Of a stretch of 64,000 bases of DNA, positions 11,406-23,009 are shown piece by piece. The notes below the pieces were generated by a model. The model was not told the origin of the DNA, ran no database searches, and saw only the letters and a list, made by a program, of their open reading frames with translations. Made by a program: the position numbers and the translations under genes. The stretch comes from Ophthalmolycus amberensis. Its lineage: Eukaryota; Chordata; Actinopteri; Perciformes; Zoarcidae. The first letter of the stretch is position 1. The number at the start of each line of letters is the position of its first letter. The stretch is from assembly GCA_024529925.1 (NCBI GenBank), contig JAFEUB010001429.1:703501-767500 (forward strand). The letters run 5' to 3'.

Positions 11406-12860
11406 TGTTGCGTTTTCTCTCTTCAACAATTGACTATTGGTTATTTTCCCTCAGTGTCTCAGGCTTCCGGGGAGGCTGGCCGGTTTTAGCAAACCCTTTG
11501 CCCCTATTTCGACACAAGAGGTACTCTCCCACAATAGCAACTATCGCCTCCCGCCCCCTAGATTCCTTACTGCATTAGTCTATCGGTTTATCAATGTTGG
11601 GCAACGATTTCAAGGAGGATTTTTAGGTTTTTTCAGAACAGCTAACGCTGAACTGCACGGATCCGGTTCACGTAGGTTCACTTTGTGGGATTTAGGCAGA
11701 CGTCTGGAACTACCAGGACACTTAGGCAGAACCTGTAGGTGGATCTACCCCACTGTAAACAACCTTCTTTTTTGTTTTCTTTTGCGACATTTTGTAAGTT
11801 TGACCAATCACGAGTCTAGATTAGATTACACACTCACCTCGGACGACACAGCTCTGGTGCCTCTCCTGGATACGACGAAGGGGGAGAAGGAAAGAAAGAG
11901 AGGAAAACTCTGATTCCTTGCAATACTATGGTAAAAGAAGTATCTTTATTTGCACACTCAAGCAGTTACAAGTTTATATGCTGAAGCTTCTCTATTTCCA
12001 ATTAAGGAAGTCTCCGGTTTAAGGGTTGTCTACAATACTCTGTTTAGTTTCTTATCTAATTCCCCATTTAAGGGAGTTTTCCGTTTTAAGGGTTTCTATA
12101 ATACTCCGTATAGAATATAGAATCTTATCTAATTCCCCATTTAAGGGACTTTTCCGTTTTAAGGGTTCCTATAATACTCTGTATAGAATATAGAATCTTA
12201 TCTAATTCCCCATTTAAGGGACTTTTCCGTTTTAAGGGTTTCTATAATACTCTGTATAGAATATAGAATCTTATCTAATTCCCCATTTAAGGGAGTTTTC
12301 CGTTTTAAGGGTTTCTATAATACTCTGTATAGAATATAGAATCTTATCTAATTCCCCATTCAAGAGAGTTTTCCGTTTGACGGGTTTCTATAATACTCTG
12401 TATAGAATAAATGCTGTTCCCCATTTAAGGGAGTTTTCCGTTTTAAGGGTTTTCTAACTCCTAACGTTTTACCGTCAGGGCTTCTATGTGTTCTCCGAAA
12501 GAGGAGGCTCTGGTAGAGAGAAGAGTCTCTGAGCTCTAAAAGTCAAGAGCTACTAAGCGATATGTGCGTGCAATATTTATAGTCCTTGCTACAGGGCGTG
12601 CATCCTGTCTGCGCATCCTGTTTGCGCACAGAAGACAAAGGGGGTGGCAGGATGTGCATCATGGACAGGCTGCTCACTTGTTCCCCTTTTTCATGGGTCT
12701 GTGAGGCTTAAGATCATAAATGGCCTTATGATACAAAGTGAGCATGTAAAGCCTAATATAGTAACTTTTCATATATCAGTTAGCGTGCAAAGCATAATAC
12801 AGTAGCTTTTCATATGTTAGTTTTGACAGTTGTTACAATATTAGTTGATTCTCCACAACA
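11406..12860 (-). mobile_element. probable solo LTR of an LTR retroelement
   Basis: Read on the minus strand, the unit begins TGTTGTGG and ends GCAACA, so it has TG...CA ends and a 5-bp terminal inverted repeat (TGTTG/CAACA). It is flanked by a 4-bp duplication, GCTG at 11402-11405 and 12861-12864. A TATAAATA box lies at 12581-12574 and an AATAAA signal at 11950-11945, in the order expected of U3, R and U5. No internal coding region or second LTR is seen, so it looks like a solo LTR. The length, about 1.45 kb, is large for an LTR, and a 73-bp minisatellite between the two signals inflates it. The 4-bp duplication could be chance; the promoter and poly(A) arrangement is the stronger evidence. 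Confidence 0.5.
11993..12475. repeat. 73-bp tandem repeat (minisatellite), about 5 good and 2 degenerate copies
   Basis: The word ATTCCCCATTTAAGGGA recurs with starts at 12059, 12132, 12205 and 12278, and in slightly altered form at 12351, at an exact 73-base period. A shortened copy starts near 12416 and a diverged one near 11993. Each unit also contains TCCGTTTTAAGGGTTTC and TATAGAATATAGAATC. It lies wholly inside the proposed solo LTR, between its TATA box and AATAAA signal. Confidence 0.95.
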
Positions 12861-14295
12861 GCTGTTACTGCAGAGTCCCATATGAACGGTCCCCAGGTCC
12901 GAGAGGGAAATCTGGAACGCTCGATTCACGTTTATCAGTTAATTTCCTCCATAAGAAGTCCAAGAGTCATCACCTTTTTTCTTCTCTGTCCTTCAGTTAT
13001 TTTACATTGTCATGGTGCACAACAGCAGAAGCACATGCTAAGTGACTTATCAGTTTATTGTTTTTGCTCTATTAAATCACTCACTCTTTTGTGTCCTCGT
13101 AGCATGAGCCAAGGGGTTTTACTGCTAATATTTAACTTATTACCCATGCTTTGCTTTTAATGTGAAATCTATTTAAGAGGATGACTCCAGCCTCTGGGCC
13201 CTTTGTTATATATTTGTGTGCGTGTGTCATCATCACAACCATCATCATCATCATCTTTGACTTCGTATAGGCACTCTTTCACTTACTCTTTCCATTCCTC
13301 GGCCGCACAGCTCACTGATGGAGCTGGCCCATCTGTCTCTCTTTCAGCCCATTCATCATTTCCTCACTCATCAACTCTGTATTTCTTCATTTTCCTGTCC
13401 TCACTCCATCTCTGTCTCTTCTTCACTAGTCGCCCATTTCAGGGGGTTTTGCGTTCCACCCCTTCCTTCCGCTCCAGCCATCTGCCTCCCACTTTTCACA
13501 GTATGCATTTCCAGCCTTTTCCCTCGCCTCATTTTCTGTCTCTGTCATTTCTGCTGGCCGTCCATCCACAGCGGAAGATATTCCCACAAAAAAGCCCACA
13601 GTGGCTAATTTCATGAGGGGACCTGCAGACTTTTTAAAAATGTAAAAAAAAGTTTTGTCTTGTGATCGGATGATGAAACTGATCTATTAATCTAATTTAT
13701 ATTGAAGGCTGTGCAAAAAAGAGATTTAACGTTAAAACTGATTATAGTAAAAAGCTATTAACCGTTAAAAGACACATATGTATTCGCATCATCTTTAAAT
13801 TTGAGAGAGACCTTTAAAAATGGAAACATTTGGTTTAAGGATGGGGCAGTGAAAGGGTAGAATTGGTACAAGAGGGTGCATGCTTCATAAACCACAACTA
13901 ATAGAGATTCACAAGGCTGGTTTATACCTCAAAGGACATTTCTGAGATAGAAATGTAAGGAACGTGTTCTCGTCCACTTGTGTCTCTCTCACATCCACCC
14001 TTAAAGGCCCTGAAAGCCATTCTTTCCAACTAATAAAGTGAAACGTGAAAGTAGGTCCTTCATGAACACCTTGCTATCTGGCAAAATAATACTTGTTCTT
14101 TCACATCAGAGATGTGTGTGTGTGTGCTCTGTTGCACCTGTAACCACACCCACCAGTGATGTCACAGTGTACCGACGTGCCCTGGAGTACACTTCTACAG
14201 CGCTGAAACAAGGGGAGACGTTAAGTCACTGCAGGTCAGCAAAAGTGAAAGACATTTTCAGAGTGTGTTAAGTTAACAGGGTATAATAATTTTAA
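12861..14295. other. intergenic DNA, nothing recognised
   Basis: A pyrimidine-rich stretch at about 13230-13610 gives long open frames of low complexity on both strands. They show no domain and no codon structure, and are not called as genes. Confidence 0.5.
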
Positions 14296-14600
14296 TCAGA
14301 ATCATAGACTGTACATAAGACATACCAACCATGACGTCACGTTTTGAAGCCTCGAGTTTGTCATTTTGGCAGGAGCCATCTTGGTTTTTTGGCCATCATT
14401 ATTTTGGCTTTTTAAAAAACAGAAATGACACGAGAGGGTGAAGCTAAGTAGAACCGAAAGCTGAATAACGACGTGGTATTGTTTATGTAAGATTATTGAT
14501 AAGCGCAGCTTTAAAGAGCAATACTTCAAAACCATCGCGCACCAGTCCCGTTGGCTACAGGTGAGATGTCGCCTGAGAAGGAACACATTCGCCATCATCT
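14296..14600. repeat. dispersed MITE-like repeat fragment
   Basis: The fragment contains CATAGACTGTACATAAGACA, CATGACGTCACGTTTTGAAG and AGCCATCTTGGTTTTTTGGCC. Related words occur in the opposite orientation at 54420-54540 (CCAAGATGGCGACGG and CGGCAGTCCACAAACTAATG). This supports a dispersed family; the ends are not defined here. Confidence 0.5.
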
Positions 14601-15269
14601 CTCTCTCCCTCCTCCTCCATGTCTTTCACTCCTACTCTCTCTGTCCATGACGCAGTTGAATGATGAGGTCATTTGAGTGACAGCCAAGGCAGCCATTTGA
14701 AACAGTGTGAAGGTGACAAAGAGGCCCGAGCAGCGGCAACAGCTTCAGCTGCACCTCAGGCGGTGGGGGTGGTGGGGTTTATAAAGATTTATTCCTCGGG
14801 CGCTCCAGCAGCACCGGCATGATTGTGATACCATAACACAAGGTGCCATAAAGAAAACGCTGTCAGCTAAATGAAGAGCAGAGCGACGAAAAATGTGCTC
14901 GCCATTATGTGATCAATCACACCTGTCAAGCTCGTAGCCCTCGATCAAGAAAGCTGTCACTGTCATCTGTTGCCTGTTTCTCCCTTGTCCCCGACTTTCT
15001 CTCATATTTGTTGGTTTTCCGGGCATCTGTATGTGTGCGACTGTGTTTCTGGGTCATTTTGCCTCTTTTCCCATGCGGCCACAAGTCTCCCATCTACAAT
15101 ACCTCATGTGAGCGCTGATAAGAGGTGAAGAATTACCAAACATGTTAGCCGCACGCTGGCTGAGATCACACACACAGAGGCCCCTTTAACATTTCACAGG
15201 TAGGAAGAAAGGGATGCATACATCATTCTGACAGAGCCAGAATGGAGAGAGTCATCCCTCTGTTATCTC

Positions 15270-15279
15270 CACACACCCA

Positions 15280-15320
<41 letters not shown>
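15270..15320. repeat. (AC)n microsatellite
   Basis: Begins as imperfect ACACCC units, then becomes pure AC to 15320. Confidence 0.95.
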
Positions 15321-15322
<2 letters not shown>

Positions 15323-17423
15323 TCAGAGATTTATAGTACAAGGCTTTAATGGTGCCCTCACACACCTCTTCCTCTCTGTATACCTCTCTCCTCGCTCACG
15401 AGGACACACGAACACACATCCATCCATCATTCGCTTTCTTCTTCCTCTGTTTTCCTCCGTCTTTCCTCTATCTGCTGTCCATCTCGCATCTCCCTTTACT
15501 TCTCGTTTCTCGCCCCATTTCCCCTTTTCTTCCCCATCCTCCTCCTCCTCCTCCTCCTCCCTTCCAAGGCTGCGCCCAATTTCTCTTTTTTTTCTGGCAC
15601 AGTTAATTGAAATACAGTAAAAAATAAAGATGTCAACGTCTGGTTCAGTTCAAAGAAAGACACGAGATTCCCATCATCCTTGGGGGTGAAGAGGGTAGAC
15701 ACTCTCATACTGTAATACATATGTGTATTTTTTTCATAAATTGCTTAATGTTCCCAATAAACACAATGGTGACAGCCATACATGACTCTCTAATGGGGAG
15801 TGGTTAAACCCTACAGACCATTTACCCCTGTGATTTATGCAGCAATGCTTGCAGCCACTAGGCAGGGCTCAGCTTCTGTTTATCACCTGCTTGTATCACC
15901 CAAACATGCTGTTGAAGGTTTGCAGCTATACCACTAACGTCGGGCATCAATTTAACCTTCGCAAATCCCGCCCACCCGCTGCCACTCTGTCAGAGCAACC
16001 ATGGTGCCCACACTGTCACTAACTGCAGCCTCAACCTTTCATCAGTCATATTGTGGATGTTGATGTTTCTTTGCATTCAATTGTGTTTCTGTAACTGGTC
16101 GGAAATTATGGCTCTTAAAGCTGCATTCGTCAATATTTCCATACGACCAGTTGAATGTGTCCGTAGTGACAAATTCCCAGCGATTTATCATCCAATTTTG
16201 CAGTTACCTTCAGCTCTGCAAATCATTTTCTTTCCCCTTTCAGAGGCTGAAATCAGAATCAATATTGGTAATACATTCATCTCCGAAACTGCTGGAAGTT
16301 CACCTTAAAAACTTTGTAAAGTGATAATGCCTCAGTGTTGCCCCCAGCGGCCAACAGTCAGTTCATTTAAGTTGGAGTACAATTTCAAGGTAACGAGTAT
16401 GTCAGTATTTTCATTCCTGTTCTTTTAACTTCACGACATGCAACATTTTACACAGAGAAATCATACTGATGTTGTAAATTGAATGAATGAATTGTCATAG
16501 ATTAAACAAGACCACAACAATAAATAATTTCAATAAGAGACCATTACCTGCTGAAACATTGATAAAATCAAATATATAATCGAATACTAAGGTGCCACTC
16601 TGCATACTGAGTTCAGAATGGGTACTAACTTCTGGTTTAAATGCCCCACACACTCACACAGCTGCTTTCAGTTCATTATTGATTAGATGTCATGTTTATA
16701 GAGTCATGCAGAGAATTGTGTCACGTGTATTTATTTAAATAGCACCCTTCAAAACAAAGCTACAACGTGCTCTTTGTGGGAAAATCCAGTTTCAAACATT
16801 TCAATGCGATTGAATAAAAGCAGGCCAATGAAAGTATAAATGGATGAATAGTATAAATGTAACACCACCATAAAATAAGAGAACAACTGGTGAAATACAG
16901 AAACAGATAAGACATTTGTGCCAAATAAAGGTGGAAGTTATCTCACCTTAACAGGTGGGACAGGAGAGCGAGGGAGGTTTCTGTGCACACACACAGTCCT
17001 GAGATGAGGCCTAATTAGGCAATAAGTGATAACACCTGTGAGGGTGGTTCATGGTTGTGTAGCGCCTTTAAATGACATTTTGGATTCAAGTCTTTTACTT
17101 GCAATGGAGTGTTTTAAAAAAAATATTTTTAAATATCCATGAATGATTCTAACACGGTAACATTTTAAGCTGGTTCAGTTTATTGGACAGAAAACGACAG
17201 TATGGTGAATGTCAAACGCAGCTATTCATCTTCAATGCGTCTACGATGGCGTTTTATAATTACGATCGAGTCCATCGCCCAATGCTGCGTGCTGCTTAAA
17301 TGACTGGAAGGGAACAATCGTTTCCCCCTGACCTGCTTTTACAGGGTTTATGTAAGAGCGAGGTGGAGAATCACTGTGACCCCCAACAGTGACACACGGG
17401 GATTGCATCATCCGAACCCCACT

Positions 17424-17455
<32 letters not shown>
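17424..17455. repeat. (CT)n microsatellite
   Basis: About 16 CT units, seen directly. Confidence 0.95.
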
Positions 17456-17458
<3 letters not shown>

Positions 17459-17971
17459 ATACCTGCACACCCTTCATCAGTGATGGAGGCGTTATTGCAA
17501 GGTCACTGGAGACAACATCTCCCTCTTTCTCTCTTCTGTCAAAGTCATACCCCATCAGTGCAGAGAGCTGCCCTCTGGGAGGACAGCATCTCAACACACT
17601 CTGAGTTTTACAGTCTAATAACTGGTGTTACTGTAATGATCCAGGTGGTGTGTCTCTTGTCTGGTGTGAGTGTGTCTGTGTGTGTGTCTGCTGTCTTATC
17701 TGACATTGATTGGCTGCCGAAATCGCCATCGATCATCCATTTCTGCTTTTAATTGTCACCTGAACGTCAGCTTTTGTATGCAGGAGAAGTTCGCACTCTC
17801 TTACAATTACACACACACGCAGCGACGCACGCTTTACACTCTCACGTACGCACACACCCTCTCGCCCTTCGATGCAACCCTATAATTTGCCAGATGCGGC
17901 AAATCCTTGGTTACTATGGCAACTACAGCGGGAGAGGTTTTTTTTTCATTTTCCCAATTTTGGCAAGAGGG

Positions 17972-17973
<2 letters not shown>

Positions 17974-18003
<30 letters not shown>
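17974..18003. repeat. (AC)n microsatellite
   Basis: About 15 CA units, seen directly. Confidence 0.95.
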
Positions 18004-18005
<2 letters not shown>

Positions 18006-18185
18006 GCGTCATGTGATCATGGCTGAGGCGCTGAATGGAGGAATGAATCAAAAAGCAGTCCTGCACCTGCAGCCAATGGGTGTTGGCGACGGTAGTGATT
18101 GGTGATGGGAAATCATCCCATAATGAAGTGAAGAGTGTTCATTTTCACGTGCAGGCAGACTGGTGGGATTTTGCTGAATAGAAAA

Positions 18186-18212
18186 ACACACACACACACA
18201 CACACACACACA
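18186..18212. repeat. (AC)n microsatellite
   Basis: About 13 CA units, seen directly. Confidence 0.95.
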
Positions 18213-18602
18213 TACCACACAGGGCATCACAAATATGGATGAGGAAAGCAGATTCTCAGGAGCAGGCTGGTAAAAACAGAATAAGCTGAACTGACACTAA
18301 CACTCTTAGACAAGCCCAGTGAGTCACTGTATACCAGTACAACATACACACAGTCTGATGCTCTAACACAGTCAGCGGATGCAAATACAAACTGGTGAAC
18401 CAAGAGTTACGCAACAGTTTATAATGAATTTTTATGAAATGCCACTCTTAGATGTTTCACGTTGTAATTACTGGTGGGCCATTTAAGGGACTCAACCTTT
18501 GAAATGCTAAATGAAATCCAGCTCTTTCTAAAATAAACCCCAAGTCATCTGCTACTCAAAAAAAAAGCGGTTAGTGCTGAGCCAATGAGGCAGGGGATTA
18601 TC

Positions 18603-18604
<2 letters not shown>

Positions 18605-18634
<30 letters not shown>
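18605..18634. repeat. (AC)n microsatellite
   Basis: About 15 CA units, seen directly. Confidence 0.95.
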
Positions 18635-18636
<2 letters not shown>

Positions 18637-18956
18637 GCTGCATCTGGTTGCGACTGATAAGAGGAGTTTTTCTCCCCTCTGGGAATCAAGCAGAAGGAAA
18701 ACACGAAGGATGTGGAGTGAAAGGTCGACGCTCGGTGGTGAACGAGGGGACCGGTGGGTGTGTGACGGTCGGAAAGTTGAAGCGTCCCTGTAATCGCTTA
18801 CAGTAACGCTATAGGTCAAACATGTTGTTTTGTTTAATACCCACCAGTGTATCAGTGTGTGTGTGTATGTGTGTGTGAGTTATGTGTGATCCCAGCTGCT
18901 CTTTACTTTAGAGGCTGGTTTAGGGAAATGGAAGCTAATCAATAAACAGCATGTAG

Positions 18957-18963
18957 ACACACA

Positions 18964-19004
<41 letters not shown>
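18957..19004. repeat. (AC)n microsatellite
   Basis: About 24 AC units, with two GC interruptions near the start. Confidence 0.95.
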
Positions 19005-19006
<2 letters not shown>

Positions 19007-19364
19007 TGCTGCATCCCACAGCTGATCAGTTTATCAAGGAGCTATGTTATCTACAGTGACCTGAGTTGAGACAAAACACTTGTTCCCTCCCCCAAAGCAG
19101 TGGGTCAGAAATCAAAGAGAAAGGTGCACCTTTAAAAGGATTTGGGCAAATCATAACATCTAGAATTTAACTTTTCCGGAATAAAACCCCCCAGGAATCT
19201 CCGGGGTTGTCCTTGGTTTGCCCTTCAGAGGCCATGACAGGGACTCAAAGCTCGTGCATGCCCCATAGACGTTCTCGTCTGAATCATACGTGGGTGTCTT
19301 ACGTATGTCTGACGACGGCCAACCCGGCGACGTCAGCTGACAAAAGGCTGCTCCTCTCTCTATA

Positions 19365-19387
19365 CCCCCCCCCCCCCCCCCCCCCCC
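19365..19387. repeat. poly-C tract
   Basis: A run of 23 C residues. Confidence 0.95.
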
Positions 19388-19686
19388 GCGCTTCCTGTCA
19401 AGCTATGCAAATTTTGCATTTAAGCTCCAAGTGTGTGCTGCGGGGGCGTAAAGCATCGGCCAATCAGAAGCCAAACTCTGTGGCAGGAATTTGCATAAAT
19501 CTGCATGGCTAATGTACTGTGCAAATTGAAGGAGTGACACTGTGACTTCACCTCTTTTCAGCGCTAATACAACACAACAACTGACCTCAAACGAAAAATG
19601 CAATTGCCCGCTAAATCCGTTCATTTGCCATGCAGGCGGACCGAGAGGAAAACAAAGTGCATTTGTTTGTGTAATTGCCCATGAGC

Positions 19687-19710
19687 AGAGAGAGAGAGAG
19701 AGAGAGAGAG
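19687..19710. repeat. (AG)n microsatellite
   Basis: About 12 AG units. Confidence 0.95.
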
Positions 19711-20604
19711 ATATGGAGGGAGGAACGGAATGAGAGGGGAACTGGTGAATAAACAGAGGAGATGGATGAGTCTATTAAAGCAGCGGTTAATCCGGGCTGT
19801 TAGGGAGCAGAGTGAAGGAGTGTTGGAGAAGAGGATACATACGTTGGCTTAATGGCGCTAAATACAGACCTAAACGGAGCAGAGGAGTGTTAGAGATTAT
19901 TATAAATGTACCCAGGGTGTCGCTAGGAATTATGGGCCTTCTGCACTCGAGATGACTCTGAACTGAATCATCCTCTTTGGCCTCTTGCATTTCATATATG
20001 GCAAAGTTCTATATCTGACGACCCATACACACCGTCACACATTCATTATGATCAATTATCACAAACATTGCATCAATTTAGGCAGTTTTCCTTCCACAGG
20101 GGGGAATCATGTCGGTATAGAAAAACAAAGCCAAATGGATTTGACTTTTCAGTGAGAACACACTCACAAAGGCTCTGTGTTTAACTGTAGCTAAGCCATA
20201 GATTCTCTCTCCTTCGCCTTGCCGTCGTAACATTTTACTGCCGATGCAACAATGTACACATTTCAATGTATACCATTTTATTGTTAAATCAGCCTGTGTT
20301 CTTCTTGTGAGGCTTACTGAGAGTTTCTTATGTGCAGCTTGTTTGCACAGCCGAGTCAATCCATAGATATTTAGAAATGTCTTTTGTGCCTCTGGGCTTC
20401 GGTGTGCACGGGGCTCCGAGAAAATGAATAGTTTTCTTTGAGGTCGATTATAATCCGTAGCTGTTTTCAAAGCCATCTTGCTCGTTTATATATAGGATGA
20501 TAGATAGGACAGAAAATAATCTATACAAATTTAAAAAGTATTTGTTACAGAGGCCTGTTAAAGTGAAGTTCAACAAATTTCTGCATGTTTATCAGGGGAT
20601 CATC

Positions 20605-20612
20605 ACCTAGAG
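20605..20612. repeat. left 8-bp target site duplication of the hAT element
   Basis: ACCTAGAG, identical to 23002-23009. Confidence 0.95.
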
Positions 20613-23001
20613 CAGGGGTCGGGAACCTATGGCTCGCGAGCCAGATGTGGCTCTTTTGATGATTGCATATGGCTCGCAGATAAAACAAAATATTCTCACT
20701 TGTTTTAATCCATCCATCGATTTTTCACTGCGCATGTCCTGTTCAGGGCTGCAGGAGCAATTGTCCATTATTTTAATTGGATGATACTGGCCTACGTTTG
20801 CCGTTGCTGGGTAAAACAGGTAAACGCCCCCTTTTGAATCAGTCTGAGACTGCGTCTGCTCGGTCATTAGCTCAAAGCTAACCCTTCGACGAAGAAGATG
20901 GCGAAAAGAAAAAAAGACGACGAGTATCGTACATTTCAGGACGAATGGACCGAAGAATTCGCCTTTGTGGAGAGAGCGGGTTCTGCGGTGTGTCTAATTT
21001 GCAATGACAAAATTACATCGTTGAAACGGTCGAATGTAAAGCGGCACTTCGACACACGCCACGCTACCTTTGCGTCAAAATACCCTGTGGGAGACAGCAG
21101 AAAGAAAGCGTGCCAAGAGCTTCTGAGCAGGGTGCAAGCTAGCCAGCAGCAACTCCGCGTATGGACCCGGCAAGGTGACTATAATTCGGCTAGCTTTGCT
21201 GGTTCTTTAGCAATAGTGAGGAACGGAAAACCATTCACAGATGGCGAGTATGCTAAAACGTTCATGCTGGATGTAGCCAATGAACTTTTTGATGATCTTC
21301 CGAACAAAGACAAGATAATCAAACGGATACAAGACATGCCTCTGTCGGCAAGAACTGTTCATGATCGTACTATCGTGATGGCAAACAAAGTGGAGGAAAC
21401 GCAAGTGAAGGACATAAATGCAGCGCCGTTCTTTTCTCTGGCTTTGGATGAGTCAACAGACGTGAGCCATTTGTCGCAGTTCAGCGTGATTGCAAGATAT
21501 GCTGTTGGTGACACACTGCGCGAAGAAAGTCTTGCTGTTCTGCCATTAAAAGGGTCCACAAGAGGTGAGGATTTATTCAAGTCTTTCATGGAGTTTGCTC
21601 AAGAAAAAAGTCTACCTATGGATAAACTTCTCTCAGTGTGTACTGATGGTGCTCCGTGTATGGTGGGGAAAAACAAAGGATTTGTGGCGCTTCTCCGTGA
21701 ACATGAAAATAGACCCATCCTAAGTTTCCATTGCATTATACACCAGGAGGCACTTTGTGCTCAGATGTGTGACAGGCAGTTTGGCGAAGTGATGTCGCTG
21801 GTCATTCGTGTGATCAACTTTATTGTTGCCCGAGCCTTAAATGATCGCCAGTTTAAAACACTGCTGGATGAAGTTGAAAATAACTGTCCTGGTCTGCTTT
21901 TGCACAGCAATGTGCGTTGGTTGTCAAGAGGGAAGGTGCTTAGCCGTTTTGCGGCTTGCCTGAACGAAATCCGGACTTTCCTTGAAATGAAAGGCGTCGG
22001 GCATCCTGAGCTAGCCGACACCGAGTGGCTCCTCAAGTTTTACTATCTCGTAGATCTGACTGAACATCTGAACCAGCTCAACGTGAAAATGCAAGGCATT
22101 GGAAATACAGTGTTATCCCTTCAACAAGCTGTATTTGCTTTTGAAAACAAGCTGGAGCTTTTCATCACGGATCTTGAAACAGGTCGTTTACTACATTTTG
22201 AAAAACTGAGCCAATTTAAAGATGCATGCACAGCAAGTGAGCCCATTCAAAACCTTGATCTCCACCAGCTAGCTGGCTGCACATCCAGTCTCCTACAGTC
22301 CTTCAAAGCACGCTTTGGAGAATTTCGTGAGCACACTCGTCTTTTTAAGTTCATCACCCATCCAAACGAGTGTTCACTGAACACAGCCGACCTGAATTAC
22401 ATCCCTGGTGTCTCCGTCAGAGATTTTGAAGCAGAAGTGGCTGACCTGAAGGCCTCAGACATGTGGGTGAATAAGTTCAAGTCACTGAATGAAGATTTGG
22501 AAAGAATCACACGACAGAAAGCGGAGTTGGCGAGCAAGCACATGTGGACAGAAATGAAAGAACTCCAACCCGAAGACCAGCTGATTCTCAAAACTTGGAA
22601 CGCGCTTCCTGTCACATACCACACACTGCAGCGTGTGAGTATTGCTGTATTGACCATGTTTGGATCTACGTATGCATGTGAGCAGTCATTCTCACATCTT
22701 AAAAACATCAAGTCCAACCTACGATCACGTTTAACGGATGAAAGCCTCAACGCTTGCATGAAGCTTAACCTCACCAAGTACCAACCCGACTACAAAGACA
22801 TCAGCAAATCCATGCAGCACCAGAAGTCGCATTAATGGTGAGTGTTATAACAACATTATTTAAAAGAATAAATTCAGAGGCTTATTATACTGACATTTAG
22901 TTGAATTCACTTTTAAAATATATTATATGGCTCTCACTGAAATAAATTTCCAAATTTTTTGCTTTCATGGCTCTCTTAGTCAAAAAGGTTCCCGACCCCT
23001 G
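20613..23001 (+). mobile_element. complete autonomous hAT (Charlie-like) DNA transposon
   Basis: The ends are CAGGGGTCGGGAACCT and its exact reverse complement, 16 bp. They are flanked by a perfect 8-bp target duplication ACCTAGAG at 20605-20612 and 23002-23009, the hallmark of hAT. Subterminal copies of TGGCTC occur several times near both ends, as expected for transposase binding sites. The 2389-bp unit encloses a single uninterrupted transposase frame with about 285 bases of leader and 166 bases of trailer, and an AATAAA at 22867-22872. Intact termini, duplication and frame together indicate a recent, possibly still active, insertion. Confidence 0.95.
20898..22835 (+). CDS. hAT-family transposase with N-terminal BED-type zinc finger, 645 aa
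   Basis: A DDE-type transposase that would cut and paste the surrounding element. Residues C32, C35, H50 and H55 form a BED-like zinc finger for binding the element ends. The RNase H-like core follows, with the acidic motif LALDESTD, then CTDGAPCMVGKNKG and HCIIHQEALC, and the NVRWLSRGKVLSRF block. The C-terminus (about residues 585-635) carries the hAT dimerisation segment, including YACEQSFSHLKNIKSNLRSR. The product resembles the hAT-derived parts of GTF2IRD2, FAM200 and EPM2AIP1 proteins, so homology searches may return those host names. Being inside its own termini with a target duplication, it is the mobile gene rather than a domesticated one. The ATG is the first in the frame and opens a lysine/arginine-rich N-terminus. 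No frameshift or internal stop is present. Confidence 0.93.
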   Translation: MAKRKKDDEYRTFQDEWTEEFAFVERAGSAVCLICNDKITSLKRSNVKRHFDTRHATFASKYPVGDSRKKACQELLSRVQASQQQLRVWTRQGDYNSASFAGSLAIVRNGKPFTDGEYAKTFMLDVANELFDDLPNKDKIIKRIQDMPLSARTVHDRTIVMANKVEETQVKDINAAPFFSLALDESTDVSHLSQFSVIARYAVGDTLREESLAVLPLKGSTRGEDLFKSFMEFAQEKSLPMDKLLSVCTDGAPCMVGKNKGFVALLREHENRPILSFHCIIHQEALCAQMCDRQFGEVMSLVIRVINFIVARALNDRQFKTLLDEVENNCPGLLLHSNVRWLSRGKVLSRFAACLNEIRTFLEMKGVGHPELADTEWLLKFYYLVDLTEHLNQLNVKMQGIGNTVLSLQQAVFAFENKLELFITDLETGRLLHFEKLSQFKDACTASEPIQNLDLHQLAGCTSSLLQSFKARFGEFREHTRLFKFITHPNECSLNTADLNYIPGVSVRDFEAEVADLKASDMWVNKFKSLNEDLERITRQKAELASKHMWTEMKELQPEDQLILKTWNALPVTYHTLQRVSIAVLTMFGSTYACEQSFSHLKNIKSNLRSRLTDESLNACMKLNLTKYQPDYKDISKSMQHQKSH

Positions 23002-23009
23002 ACCTAGAG
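23002..23009. repeat. right 8-bp target site duplication of the hAT element
   Basis: ACCTAGAG, identical to 20605-20612. Confidence 0.95.

Larger units (their letters stand above)
14601..20604. other. gene-poor, microsatellite-rich intergenic DNA
   Basis: No exon with sensible splice sites is visible over about 6 kb. The stretch holds at least eight dinucleotide or mononucleotide tracts, listed separately. A poly-C run at 19365-19387 and an AG tract at 19687-19710 frame a moderately GC-rich segment (19200-19700) that shows no clear gene. Confidence 0.55.

Noticed and set aside
11437..11913. 158-codon plus-strand frame
   Set aside because: It lies inside the proposed solo LTR, in the opposite sense, and has no domain or plausible start context.
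11993..12475. Regularly spaced repeats that might suggest a CRISPR-like array
   Set aside because: The copies are contiguous 73-bp units with no variable spacers, and the genome is a vertebrate one.
13203..13616. 137-codon Ser/Phe/Leu-rich frame
   Set aside because: It comes from a pyrimidine-rich stretch and overlaps another open frame of similar quality; no domain.
20898..22835. Calling this frame a host GTF2IRD2- or FAM200-like gene
   Set aside because: It lies inside matching transposon termini with an 8-bp target duplication, so it is the element's own transposase.
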